Shown here: one piece after another, positions 7,484 through 15,602 of the stretch
How positions within the stretch are numbered: the first letter of the stretch is position 1
Layout: each line of letters begins with the position of its first letter
From: Chlamydiales bacterium
GTDB taxonomy: Bacteria; Chlamydiota; Chlamydiia; Chlamydiales; JARBTQ01
Direction: 5' to 3'
Length of the DNA: 33,147 nucleotides
Assembly: GCA_029240075.1 (NCBI GenBank)
Contig: JARBTQ010000029.1
Location: 1-33,147 of the forward strand
Notes under the pieces: model-generated
The model's database searches: none
Told to the model about the DNA's origin: nothing
The model's input: only the letters and a program-made list of their open reading frames with translations
Position numbers and translations under genes: made by a program

Positions 7484-7945
7484 TCAATCGACAGCAGATT
7501 TTAACTTATTGGCAGCGTCTTTACTAGAGTCTTTAATAGTGTCTTTAGCTACATCTTTAGAAATATTTTCTGTTTCCCCCTTTAATGTATCTTTAGGAGC
7601 ATCTTTTATCGTATTTTTAGCTGCATTTTTGACAACGTTTTGCACTGGACGTGGTGCATCACCTTTCACTGTTTCTTTGACAGCTTTTTTTCCTACATCC
7701 TTTGCTGTATCTTTTGCCGCATCTTGAATTGATTCATTTGATTCGCCTTTGATTTTTGCTTTTGTAGCATTGTAGGTATCACTAACAGCTTCTTTAGCAG
7801 CATAGTAAGTATCTTTTGCTTTTTCCTTAGCATGACTATAGGTGCCAGAAGGTGGTTCATTTCTTGTTTGAGCTTGTTGTTTTTGAAAACAACCTGTATT
7901 CACAGATAAAACTGCCAAAAGACAAGCTAGTCTATATTGTATCAT
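7484..7945 (-). CDS. LEA-like repetitive lipoprotein
   Basis: 153 aa. A short hydrophobic N-terminus ends in VNTGC (C19), a lipobox with an unusual asparagine at -3, suggesting lipid anchoring. The rest is low-complexity and amphipathic, rich in A, K, D and T, with repeats such as AKDTAKDVGKKAVKETVKG and KDVAKDTIKDSSKDAANKL. The AKDT/KDT units recur about every 7-11 residues, as in group 3 late-embryogenesis-abundant proteins and related bacterial stress proteins. These fold as surface helices on drying or membrane contact. A role in envelope protection is inference. AAGGGGG stands about 8 bases before the ATG, a strong ribosome site. Confidence 0.8.
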   Translation of the reverse strand: MIQYRLACLLAVLSVNTGCFQKQQAQTRNEPPSGTYSHAKEKAKDTYYAAKEAVSDTYNATKAKIKGESNESIQDAAKDTAKDVGKKAVKETVKGDAPRPVQNVVKNAAKNTIKDAPKDTLKGETENISKDVAKDTIKDSSKDAANKLKSAVD

Positions 7946-8260
7946 ATTAAAGCCCCCTTAGGTTTACAAAACATATCGTTTCTTGCGAAGCCATTAGTAA
8001 TCACATTTAAAAAATGTCTACCAATAGTGTTTTGCGTAAATCAGATAATCTAACGTTTATAAAAACTTCTGATTTTCGTGTTTTCGAGATGTATATAGAC
8101 TAGTATTTTAGCTGATTTCATAAATCTTACTCTACCAAAAATTTAGTTACTTTAATCGAAGTGATATTTGGGGAATTATTCAAATTGACTGTAGCTGCGC
8201 TATAGATTAAAATTTACAGTAAATAAACCATCAAAAAATATAAATAGGAATTTTAATAAA
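7946..8260. other. Gene-free divergent spacer, 315 bp
   Basis: It separates the LEA-like lipoprotein gene (minus) from an ankyrin gene (plus) and must hold both promoters. I see no convincing promoter pair, hairpin or small frame in it. Confidence 0.5.
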
Positions 8261-9649
8261 TTGTTGCCTCCAGATCTTATTACACGTAATTTTAATTTTA
8301 CATCATCTAAAGATGATAATTTATTTGGCTTTAATAAGGTGATGTCATTAGAACAAAAGCAGTCTCAAGAGATAAAACTCACAGCATCCACTATTTTTCA
8401 AGATAGCCAAAACTTGCCTGTATTAGAGATGCAGAATAAGCCCTCAAAACCCTGTAATGAACATTTTCAGCAAATCACTACAAAGGGTGGAACACTCATC
8501 ATAGATCATCCGTTCAGCTTTCCTTTTCTAGATAAGCAGAAGGCTTTGATCAGAGCTATAAAAAATGGTAATCATGAACTTATTAAAGAGCTATTAGAAG
8601 ATCCCTCTATTGATCTTACGGTGGATGATTATATTATCATCATTGTAGCAGCTGCAAAAGGGGATAGTGTTACCTTTGAAACGCTTTTGAATAAAATAAA
8701 AGTAGATTTTAACGGTACAGAATATGAGCTATTACTCGACATACTAGATGAGAAGCCATCAGCTGCAATTTTTCAAGTAATCATAGAAAAAACTAATTTA
8801 GACCTATCGTTTGATAATAGTTTATTACTACGTCTTGCGAGCTTTTATGGTTATCCTAACATAGTTCAACTCTTATTAAAGGATAACAGCATTGATCCTG
8901 CAGCAGCTAATTGTGAAGCTTTGTATAATGCTTGCGCGATTGGAGCTACTTCGATTGTTCAGTTATTACTTGAAGACGGTAGAAGTAACCCGGCTATAAA
9001 TGATAATATTTTAATAATAGAGGCTGCAGAAAGAGGGCACTACCAAGTAGTAACAATTTTAATGAAAGACCCTCGGGTTAATCCTTGCGCAAGGGGCAAT
9101 CAGGCTATTAGTCAAGCTATAGCTAAAGGACACTATAAAGTCATTGAAATCTTGTTGAATGACTATAGAGTCCGTCCGACCTTTAAAGACTTCCAAATCT
9201 TCTGCCAAATAGTAGGGATGGATTATCGCAAGCTCATGCAGCTACTAGTAAACAAAATAGAAGATAATACATTGTGTACAAATACGCAGATGACGGCGAA
9301 TAGAGTATTTAGAAATAAAGGACAAAATAGTAGGACGGTCATATTTTGCGCCTCTCCTGACAATAATTCAATGAGCCCAAGATTGCTGAGCTACAGCAAA
9401 AATACGAAGATCTACGAGGCTGTTTATAGCGGAGATACCCAGAGGCTGCAAAATCTTTTACAAAAATCTGAAAATTTAGTGAAATATAGCAATATTGAAA
9501 CTTTTTGTAGAATTAAGGGCATTCTTCCGCGAGAGTTATTTGAAGTTTTGCTTGCTGTTGATGACGTCAACCAATCGTACCAGCCCTTAGAAAATTCCCA
9601 TGAAATAAACAAACCTTGTCTACAAAAAAGCAACGCATCGTTTTCATAG
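8261..9649 (+). CDS. Ankyrin-repeat protein, 462 aa
   Basis: The TTG start at 8261 has AGGAA 10 bases upstream. An ATG at 8342 (residue 28) is an alternative. After about 95 polar residues come ankyrin-like units of about 33 residues from residue 95 to 315: ALIRAIKNGNHELIKELLED, LRLASFYGYPNIVQLLLKD, NACAIGATSIVQLLLEDG, EAAERGHYQVVTILMKDPRV and QAIAKGHYKVIEILLND. The C-terminal 140 residues hold one further degenerate unit near residues 386-400. No signal peptide or enzyme motif is seen. Such proteins in chlamydial symbionts are candidate type III effectors, but the secretion signal cannot be read by eye. It converges on another ankyrin gene. Confidence 0.85.
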   Translation: MLPPDLITRNFNFTSSKDDNLFGFNKVMSLEQKQSQEIKLTASTIFQDSQNLPVLEMQNKPSKPCNEHFQQITTKGGTLIIDHPFSFPFLDKQKALIRAIKNGNHELIKELLEDPSIDLTVDDYIIIIVAAAKGDSVTFETLLNKIKVDFNGTEYELLLDILDEKPSAAIFQVIIEKTNLDLSFDNSLLLRLASFYGYPNIVQLLLKDNSIDPAAANCEALYNACAIGATSIVQLLLEDGRSNPAINDNILIIEAAERGHYQVVTILMKDPRVNPCARGNQAISQAIAKGHYKVIEILLNDYRVRPTFKDFQIFCQIVGMDYRKLMQLLVNKIEDNTLCTNTQMTANRVFRNKGQNSRTVIFCASPDNNSMSPRLLSYSKNTKIYEAVYSGDTQRLQNLLQKSENLVKYSNIETFCRIKGILPRELFEVLLAVDDVNQSYQPLENSHEINKPCLQKSNASFS

Positions 9650-9764
9650 GGGGACAGGACTCACTAGACTTCTTGCAGAATCCTTTTTGTAGAGACCTAT
9701 CAGGTATCCAACAGCAAGTTATTTTACAGGTATAATAACATCTGCTAAAAAGTATTACCAACCA

Positions 9765-9794
9765 GGAAAGCTCATATTTGTAAATGAGCCTTCC
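9765..9794. terminator. Hairpin between two convergent ankyrin genes
   Basis: GGAAaGCTCAT and ATGAGCcTTCC pair with one mismatch across an 8-base loop. It lies 12 bases beyond the stop of the minus-strand gene and about 115 bases beyond the plus-strand one, so it could serve both. There is no long T-run. Confidence 0.5.
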
Positions 9795-9805
9795 TTGCAG
9801 CAAAT

Positions 9806-10498
9806 TTATTGACTATAATTTTTTCCTATCCATTCTTTAGCTTTATTGAATGCCTTTTTTAACTTTCCTTGTTTGTGTTTTTTAATGAAAGTAATAAGGT
9901 CTTCATGGTTCCCTTGTTGTGCACAGAAAACAGCTAATTTTTTAGATGAATCTGTATTGACTCGCTTATCTTTAAATAAAATTTTAACAACCTCTTTATG
10001 TCCCTTGCTACAGGCTTGCTTAAGAGCCGCATTATCTCTAGCTAAAGGATCTACATTTTTATTCTTTATAAGCTGGGCTACTATGCCAGTAAATCCTAGC
10101 TGACTAGCACGGACAATTGCATAGTTGTCATCATCAGACAAATCAATCTTTTCACTTTTTAGAAGATAATGCATTGTGTGGGTATCATTATTTTCTACAG
10201 CAGCCTTAATCAATTTTTTAGGGTCAATTAATTTTTGTTCAATTAAACTGTGAAATATTTTTTTGCTAACTTTAAGATCTTTGAATTCTACAGAGGTAAA
10301 AAAATTTAGAGGGCGGTCTCGAAGTAAGATTTGCTCACTAAATAGTTTCAGCCTACGATCAAAGACATTTTGCATGTTTCTATGAAGTTCAGAATTAAGT
10401 GTCATCAAAGTAACCAAGACGCCTAAATCTGAGCGTTCGGTCAGACCCATTACGAATTCATAATAAGAAGATGAATCAAGGACATTAACTGTATCCAT
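9806..10498 (-). CDS. Ankyrin-repeat-like protein, 230 aa
   Basis: The first 75 residues (FVMGLTERSDLGVLVTLMTL, FDRRLKLFSEQIL) are helical and may resemble an F-box-like or head domain, but I cannot assign them. Ankyrin units run from about residue 90 to 205: KAAVENNDTHTMHYLLKSEK, RASQLGFTGIVAQLIKNKN, QACSKGHKEVVKILFKDKRV and AVFCAQQGNHEDLITFIKKH. The tail is strongly basic (KKHKQGKLKKAFNKAK). Its repeats share the DPxxxDN(xx)AL style of the neighbouring ankyrin genes, consistent with local duplication and divergence. No good ribosome site is visible upstream of the ATG. Confidence 0.8.
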   Translation of the reverse strand: MDTVNVLDSSSYYEFVMGLTERSDLGVLVTLMTLNSELHRNMQNVFDRRLKLFSEQILLRDRPLNFFTSVEFKDLKVSKKIFHSLIEQKLIDPKKLIKAAVENNDTHTMHYLLKSEKIDLSDDDNYAIVRASQLGFTGIVAQLIKNKNVDPLARDNAALKQACSKGHKEVVKILFKDKRVNTDSSKKLAVFCAQQGNHEDLITFIKKHKQGKLKKAFNKAKEWIGKNYSQ

Positions 10499-10809
10499 AT
10501 TTATTGTACTAATTTAAAAAGATTATATAAACGTTTGAAATAAGAAATGCAGAGGAATGCATTATAAATTAAATTCTATAAAAGATAGAAGATAAAAATT
10601 TTGGTGACTATACTGAGCGCGGGCTATTTGACCGTTTTCTTCTACTGGCGGAAAAAAGGTAAACCTAGCCGCGCATTGTATATATGCTTTTTTATAATCT
10701 TGTCATTATCTTGGGGGCAAGCCAATTAGGATAATCATCCTTATTATTGCTATACAATGGAACTTAGCAGTTAAATTTTATATGGATTGACAATTTTCTA
10801 GGAGTAATT
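10499..10809. other. Divergent spacer, 311 bp, with repeat copy 2
   Basis: It lies between the 5' ends of an ankyrin gene (minus) and the TPR glycosyltransferase gene (plus). It holds the second copy of the 76-bp hairpin repeat (10608-10683). AGGAG just before the GTG at 10810 is the ribosome site of the glycosyltransferase. No clear promoter pair was found. Confidence 0.6.
10608..10683 (+). repeat. 76-bp dispersed hairpin repeat, copy 2
   Basis: Same orientation as copy 1 at 7307-7382, with four substitutions in the inner A-rich segment (ctggcgg and aaggt here, ctggtaa and aaagt there). The changes give a better ACC/GGT pairing in the inner stem here. The outer arms are identical in both copies. 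Confidence 0.85.
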
Positions 10810-12564
10810 GTGTCATTTAAAGAGAATTACAAAAGGGTTGTAGAAGCTATTGCTCAACAAGATTATAGTTTAGCGATTGGGATCTGTCGCCAAATATTAG
10901 AGCAATTTCCACAACAGCCAGATACTCTTAACTTATTAGGAGCTTGTTTGTGGAAATGTGGTGATTATAAAGCTGCTACAGAGTATTTGCAACAGGCAAT
11001 CATGATTAAACCTGGCGAACCGGGATTTTATACAAACTTGGGAAATGTTCTAAGGGAGCAAAATCTTTTATCAGAGGCCTGTGAATTCTATCAAAAAGCT
11101 TTGGATTTAGATTCAAAAGAATCTCAAATCTATTTAAATATTGCTCAGATTAGCTTTGAAAGGGGATTTTTGCATGAAGCTGTTAATTGGTGCCAAAAAG
11201 GTTTACAGTTCTTTCCCGAATTTGTAGAGTTACATAAATTTCTAGGAATTTGTCTTCTTCAGCAAGGACATGCAGACCAGGCTATACAATTATTTGAGCA
11301 TTACGTGAAATCAACTCGCGTGGACTCATCTTTTTATAGTGGTTACCTTACATCTATCCTCTATACAACAGCAACAGAGAAGTTCTTAGAAGTTCAAAAA
11401 CAATGGGGTGAAAGATTTGAAAAACCTCCTGCAGTTAGAAGGATACATTATTCTCCTGCAACTTATCCAAAACACTCTAAGCTCAGAGTTGGATATGTTT
11501 CTCCAGATTTTTGGGATCATGCTGTTACTCGTTTTATGCTTTCTATTCTTCAACATACTAATCGTATTCAATTTGAGATATATTGCTACTCAAATACTCT
11601 AAAGCGCGATGCAACCACAGAGCAGCTTATGCAGTTCTGTCCTAATTGGCGTGTTATAAAAGGGCTATCAGTGCAAGAGGCTATTAGAAAAATAAGAGAA
11701 GATGAGATCGATATCTTAGTAGACTTAGCTGGGCATACAGCTGACAATAGTTTATTAGTATTTGCGCATAAAGCTGCCCCTATCCAGGTATCTTATTTAG
11801 GATATCCTGCAAGTACTGGTTTAGAAACAATTGATTACAAAATAAGTGACATATGGACTGATCCTCCTTTTAACCAAAGATTCTATACTGAGAAATTAGA
11901 ATATATTGAGGGAGGCTTTTTATGTTACAAACCATATTCATGCAATAGTCAATTGACCCCTTTGCCTATGTTAAGAAACGGGTTTCCTTCCTTTGGGTGT
12001 TTTAACGACTTAAAAAAGATTAGTTCTAAAATGTTAGAATTATGGGTTCAAATATTAAAAGCAGCTCCTACCGCCCATTTTGCTATGAAAAATAGATCTT
12101 TTGGCTGTGAAAGAACAAAATCGCATTATTTACAATATTTTGAGCAAAAAGGGATTGCCCCTGAGCGACTTCATTTTTTTGGATTTGTGGAGCAGGAAAG
12201 ATTTTACCAGTTCTATAATAATATAGATCTTGCTCTAGACTCCTATCCTTATAATGGAACAACGACAACTTGTGATGCTTTATGGATGGGTATACCCACA
12301 GTTACCATGCAAGGAGAGATGCACGTTAGCCGAATAGGGGCGAGCTTATTAAAACAGGTTGAGCTTGGAGATTTTATAGCTAGCTCCCCAGAAGAATACG
12401 TAAGCATAGCAGTACAGAAAATTCAAGACATACCTCTATTACTTAAGCTAAAGATAGAACTTCGAGCTAAGATGTTAATGGCTAATCTAGGCAATCCAAA
12501 CTATTTTGTGCCAAAGTTGGAAAGCTTTTATGAAAGGATATGGCAAAAATGGTTACAGACGTAA
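10810..12564 (+). CDS. TPR/O-GlcNAc-transferase-like glycosyltransferase (GT41, SPINDLY type)
   Basis: 584 aa with a GTG start; AGGAG lies 8 bases upstream. Residues 1-175 form about five TPR units (for example LNLLGACLWKCGDYKAATEY and FYTNLGNVLREQNLLSEACE). Residues 220-584 are the GT41 catalytic part. RVGYVSPDFWDHAV has the histidine equivalent to that in the first OGT lobe; then come DILVDLAGHTADNSL, AAPIQVSYLGYPASTG, FGCFNDLKKISSKMLELW and DSYPYNGTTTTCDALWMGIP, which surround the UDP-sugar site. GT41 enzymes transfer GlcNAc or another sugar to Ser/Thr of proteins. Bacterial members modify either their own surface proteins or, if secreted, host proteins. No signal peptide is seen. Length and motifs indicate an intact enzyme; the acceptor is unknown. 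Confidence 0.92.
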   Translation: MSFKENYKRVVEAIAQQDYSLAIGICRQILEQFPQQPDTLNLLGACLWKCGDYKAATEYLQQAIMIKPGEPGFYTNLGNVLREQNLLSEACEFYQKALDLDSKESQIYLNIAQISFERGFLHEAVNWCQKGLQFFPEFVELHKFLGICLLQQGHADQAIQLFEHYVKSTRVDSSFYSGYLTSILYTTATEKFLEVQKQWGERFEKPPAVRRIHYSPATYPKHSKLRVGYVSPDFWDHAVTRFMLSILQHTNRIQFEIYCYSNTLKRDATTEQLMQFCPNWRVIKGLSVQEAIRKIREDEIDILVDLAGHTADNSLLVFAHKAAPIQVSYLGYPASTGLETIDYKISDIWTDPPFNQRFYTEKLEYIEGGFLCYKPYSCNSQLTPLPMLRNGFPSFGCFNDLKKISSKMLELWVQILKAAPTAHFAMKNRSFGCERTKSHYLQYFEQKGIAPERLHFFGFVEQERFYQFYNNIDLALDSYPYNGTTTTCDALWMGIPTVTMQGEMHVSRIGASLLKQVELGDFIASSPEEYVSIAVQKIQDIPLLLKLKIELRAKMLMANLGNPNYFVPKLESFYERIWQKWLQT

Positions 12565-12766
12565 TCTTTTGAAAGGTTAATTGCTTTATAGCAGTATAAA
12601 CTCTGTCTTTAAGTGAAAATAGGATATGAGCATTTACGAATGAAAATTATAAAAGACAGACCTCCTGCTAGGTTCTTTGTATCATCTATTATATACTTGT
12701 TCGATAGAGCTTTTATAAAGATGTTTGAAGAGGTCTATTGTAATAAAATTTTCCTTTTTTTATGCT

Positions 12767-12794
12767 TTGACTAAACTAACAAAAAATATGTTAT
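12767..12794 (+). promoter_or_regulatory. Candidate sigma-70-type promoter for the symporter gene
   Basis: TTGACT (12767-12772) and TGTTAT (12789-12794) are separated by 16 bases. The match is 5 of 6 and 4 of 6 to the consensus. The predicted leader to TTG 12944 would be about 145 bases. Confidence 0.35.
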
Positions 12795-12930
12795 TAGCAA
12801 AAAATAAGAATAAGTTCCTATTCATATGATATATTTAAAATTCTACTTTATAGGAATGTTTTGGTAAGAGAATCTTAAAGATACTATTGCTAAAAATAAA
12901 GTAAATAATGTGCACTAGGCTGCTTAAGAA

Positions 12931-12936
12931 AGGGGA
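12931..12936 (+). promoter_or_regulatory. Ribosome binding site that decides the symporter start
   Basis: AGGGGA ends 7 bases before TTG 12944. The only upstream in-frame ATG (12908) has no ribosome site, so the TTG is the likelier start. Confidence 0.6.
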
Positions 12937-12943
12937 ACAAATA

Positions 12944-14161
12944 TTGAATCGTTTTTTTTCTTTAATAGATAATCCTGTATACCAATCAGCCTTTATAGTG
13001 ACATTTGTAGGGATATTTGGACAATATCTGCCTCTACCGCTTCAGCAAATATTCTACACATTGAGCGTGATAATCAAAGATCTTTTGATGTTTATATTAC
13101 CCATAGCAGTGTGTGTGTATATTACAAGTGCTCTATCAGCTTTTCGTTCTAAAGCTATTCTCTTCGTGTTTGTTCTGGCAGGTTTTGAATTTTTTTCTAA
13201 TGGTTTAAGTGTTTTATATGCTTACATTTGGGGCTCTTTGTTTAGGAATAGTTTGCCACCCCTAATTGCTTCAAATACAACTTTAGAGTCTTTACAACCT
13301 TTTTTTTCACTTGATCCTTTTAGACCCTCATACTGGACCGCAGATAAAGGAACATTCACAGGGTTAGTCGTAGGGATTTTAAGTGCTTTCGGTTATGTAG
13401 GAGCTTGGGAAAATGCAATTGTTTATTTAAAGAACGGGGTAGACTTTGTATTCTCCAAAATTTTTGCAAAGATGGTACCTCTATTTATCTTTGGCTTTCT
13501 TCTGAATATGCAGTATACAGGAGTTTTAGGGACCTTATTAACTAATTATGGCACTGTATTTCTGCTTTTGGTTGTAGCTTTAGTTCTTTACATCTCTTTT
13601 TTGTACATGATAGCAGGAAACTTAAATTTAAAGAAAAGTTGGAGTTTGTTCAGCAATGTATTACCAGCTGGTATTGTTGCGTTTACCTCAATGTCTAGCG
13701 CGGCTACAATGCCATTTACAATCGCAGCTGTAGCGAAAAATGTAAAAGATCCTCAATTCGCTCAGGTAGTAATTCCCGCTACAACAAATATTCAACAAAT
13801 AGGTGATTGTATTGCTAACTCTTTTCTTTGCCTAGCAATTATGCTAAGCTTTTGGCAGCCTTTTCCCCCTTTCCATATCTGGTTTCCCTTTATGTTAATG
13901 TTTGTATTGATGAGGTTTACGACAGCAGCAGTGTTAGGCGGTGCTATATTTATTATGTTGCCTCTTTATCAAAAATACTTAGGCTTCTCCAGTGAAATGT
14001 GTGCTTTAATCTTAGCTTTAAATGTGGTTTTAGACCCTTTCATTACTTCTTCAAATGTAATGGCTAATGGTGCTTTATGTACTATTTTTGAAAGGGTATG
14101 GCAGGCTTTTACACGTGCTAATTTTGATATAGGTTCTAGTATAAATGAGCATAAAAAATAA
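12944..14161 (+). CDS. Dicarboxylate/amino acid:cation symporter (DAACS family)
   Basis: About 405 aa from the TTG at 12944; an ATG at 12908 would add 12 residues. It is highly hydrophobic, with eight or so membrane spans. Two signatures fit the DAACS/GltPh family: the serine-rich re-entrant loop TSMSSAATMPFTIAA (hairpin HP1), and NVVLDPFITSSNVMANGA, the family's D...T..N motif of TM8, which binds the substrate amino or carboxyl groups and sodium. Relatives import glutamate, aspartate or C4-dicarboxylates with Na+ or H+. For an intracellular bacterium this would draw host amino or organic acids. The substrate cannot be chosen by eye. It appears to be a single-gene unit. Confidence 0.85.
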   Translation: MNRFFSLIDNPVYQSAFIVTFVGIFGQYLPLPLQQIFYTLSVIIKDLLMFILPIAVCVYITSALSAFRSKAILFVFVLAGFEFFSNGLSVLYAYIWGSLFRNSLPPLIASNTTLESLQPFFSLDPFRPSYWTADKGTFTGLVVGILSAFGYVGAWENAIVYLKNGVDFVFSKIFAKMVPLFIFGFLLNMQYTGVLGTLLTNYGTVFLLLVVALVLYISFLYMIAGNLNLKKSWSLFSNVLPAGIVAFTSMSSAATMPFTIAAVAKNVKDPQFAQVVIPATTNIQQIGDCIANSFLCLAIMLSFWQPFPPFHIWFPFMLMFVLMRFTTAAVLGGAIFIMLPLYQKYLGFSSEMCALILALNVVLDPFITSSNVMANGALCTIFERVWQAFTRANFDIGSSINEHKK

Positions 14162-14529
14162 TAAGTCGCACACGTTTTTAGCATTAAATTTAAACCTTTC
14201 AATTAGCATTTTACATCCGTATAGATCAGGAAAGAGTATAGAGGGAAAGTCCATTCCCTAGATATGCGTTTGCATAAATTCATTGAGCCTCTTTTGAGTC
14301 TTTACGATCAGGAACTTGATAAATCCCAGCGAAACGGGTTTGAAAAAGATCTATTTTGCTTAAGACCTAGTAGGTAATAAACCCGCTTTTTGATTAGTTA
14401 TAGGCATCGCTTGGGAATTTTGATTTTTTAAAATGTTTGTATGGGAACTCGTTATAATTGAAGCCTCTTTGTATAAAATAGCGGCTTTAGTATAGTGGCA
14501 AACATGAACATTAACAGATTGGAGAAGAG
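14162..14529. other. Gene-free spacer, 368 bp
   Basis: It holds a 37-codon frame (ATG 14264 to TAA 14377, MRLHKFIEPLLSLYDQELDK) without a ribosome site, possibly a gene relic. It also holds an AGGGAA/TTCCCT hairpin at about 14242-14259, and a cgggttt/aaacccg pair followed by ctttttg near 14390. TATAAT at 14453-14458 is a plausible -10 box for the next gene, but its -35 box is unclear. Confidence 0.45.
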
Positions 14530-15276
14530 ATGAAAAATATCCTTTTTAGAACACTATGTCAGCTTTTATTGCTATTCACTTTTTGTCAAATGATTGCTCC
14601 GTTTGCAATGAGCTATGCTAATGACAAAATAATGCCTACGCTAACACCTCAGCAGCAAGCATTATTTGATAAAGTCTATGGCGCTCATAGCCCTATGCTT
14701 AAGTATCTAAACGTTAAGCATGACCCCTTAGTAATCTGCTTTTCAGGCGTATCAGGAATGGGTAAAAGTACAATAGCCCAATTATTAGAAGATAAATACC
14801 AAGCTGTACGTATCAGTAGCAACGACATAAGAGCAATTATGCATTCTTTAAAGATTAATCCTAATGAGATTGTTGATAAAGATAAAATGGCTACAGTTCT
14901 TGAAGCTTACACCATTTATTTAATGCAAAGAGTGCGAATTTCTAACGGATTGATTATTTTGGATGCTAGTATCGATCGTGTTTACAAAGATTTATTTCCT
15001 GTTCTCAACCAATTAGGATTTGCTCATACTGTTATCAGGCTAGAAGTTCCTCTTGATATTGCCAAGTCTCGTATTCAATTACGCGATAAGGAAAATGCAA
15101 AATTTTATCTTAAGCACTTTGAAAAGTGGGCTGCTGATTATGAAGCTTTTGGAAAGGCTTATAAGAGTGAAATAGTAGTCAATAATGCAGAGGACCTTGC
15201 TCAAATTAATAAGGTTGTCAAAGAGATTAACAAGCAATTAATGCAATATACAAACATGAAGCTATTACATGAATAG
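14530..15276 (+). CDS. Exported P-loop kinase-like protein (AAA_33/zeta-toxin/PNK type)
   Basis: 248 aa; GGAGAAG stands just before the ATG. Residues 1-30 look like a Sec signal peptide: positive N-terminus, hydrophobic LCQLLLLFTFCQMIAPFAM, and cleavage after SYA30. The mature part has a Walker A loop, G73-VSGMGKS-T81, then RISSNDIRAIM (a substrate-side acidic residue, D99), a Walker-B-like LIILDAS (D145), and an arginine-rich lid region around RIQLRDKEN (residues 181-189). This is the layout of small-molecule or polynucleotide kinases of the zeta-toxin/AAA_33 group. An ATP-using kinase with a signal peptide is unusual, because the periplasm has no ATP; the protein may act outside the cell or the segment may be a membrane anchor. 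No antitoxin gene is adjacent. Confidence 0.8.
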   Translation: MKNILFRTLCQLLLLFTFCQMIAPFAMSYANDKIMPTLTPQQQALFDKVYGAHSPMLKYLNVKHDPLVICFSGVSGMGKSTIAQLLEDKYQAVRISSNDIRAIMHSLKINPNEIVDKDKMATVLEAYTIYLMQRVRISNGLIILDASIDRVYKDLFPVLNQLGFAHTVIRLEVPLDIAKSRIQLRDKENAKFYLKHFEKWAADYEAFGKAYKSEIVVNNAEDLAQINKVVKEINKQLMQYTNMKLLHE

Positions 15277-15602
15277 ATCCTTTGTAAAGAAGCATTTCGC
15301 TAAAGTCTAGTGAAGTAATCAATAAGCAGTTATGGAAAGTTCTAGTAAATCTGAACTTTTATACTATTTTATTACATAAAGGCCTTCATATGTTTTGTAG
15401 CCTAACTCTTGGGATATGAGAAGCTCTCTAAAAATAAGTATGCAATAAAATCTTTCATATGGCCGCTTTGATGTTATAGGTTTACTTTGAAAAACCTATA
15501 ACACCTATATATCGATTTTACAATTATTAAAGAGTATAGTATCAGCAAATCTATACTTCAGTCTACGCCCTTAAACTAATAGTATATATTGATGTTTTGA
15601 TT
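15277..15602. other. Gene-free spacer, 326 bp, with an 11-bp stem-loop
   Basis: No small gene is visible. The notable part is a perfect stem-loop at 15473-15502. No convincing promoter pair was found for the large ankyrin gene that follows. Confidence 0.5.
15473..15502 (+). other. Perfect 11-bp stem-loop upstream of the large ankyrin gene
   Basis: GTTATAGGTTT (15473-15483) and AAACCTATAAC (15492-15502) enclose an 8-base loop. There is no T-run on either side. It may be a terminator of the kinase gene or a leader element or operator of the ankyrin gene, which starts 100 bases downstream. Confidence 0.5.

Larger units (their letters stand above)
12565..12943. other. Gene-free spacer, 379 bp, before the symporter gene
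   Basis: It contains a 9-bp inverted pair (tctgtcttt at about 12602 against aaagacaga) with a loop of about 40 bases and no T-run; this is weak evidence for a terminator of the glycosyltransferase gene. It also holds a candidate promoter at 12767-12794. No coding frame is convincing. Confidence 0.5.

Noticed and set aside
9806-10030. F-box or other eukaryotic domain in the ankyrin protein of 9806-10498
   Set aside because: The N-terminal residues lack the F-box LPxE core; helical content alone is not enough.
14221-14260. Possible RNase P RNA, because of a gagggaaagtcc-like string
   Set aside because: Only that short motif matches; the flanking conserved P4 and loop elements are absent.
14264-14377. 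37-codon frame starting MRLHKFIEPLL
   Set aside because: No ribosome site and no recognised family; could be a relic but is not supportable as a gene.
14530-15276. Zeta toxin of a toxin-antitoxin pair
   Set aside because: No small epsilon-like antitoxin gene is adjacent, and the signal peptide does not fit a cytoplasmic toxin; kept as kinase-like only.
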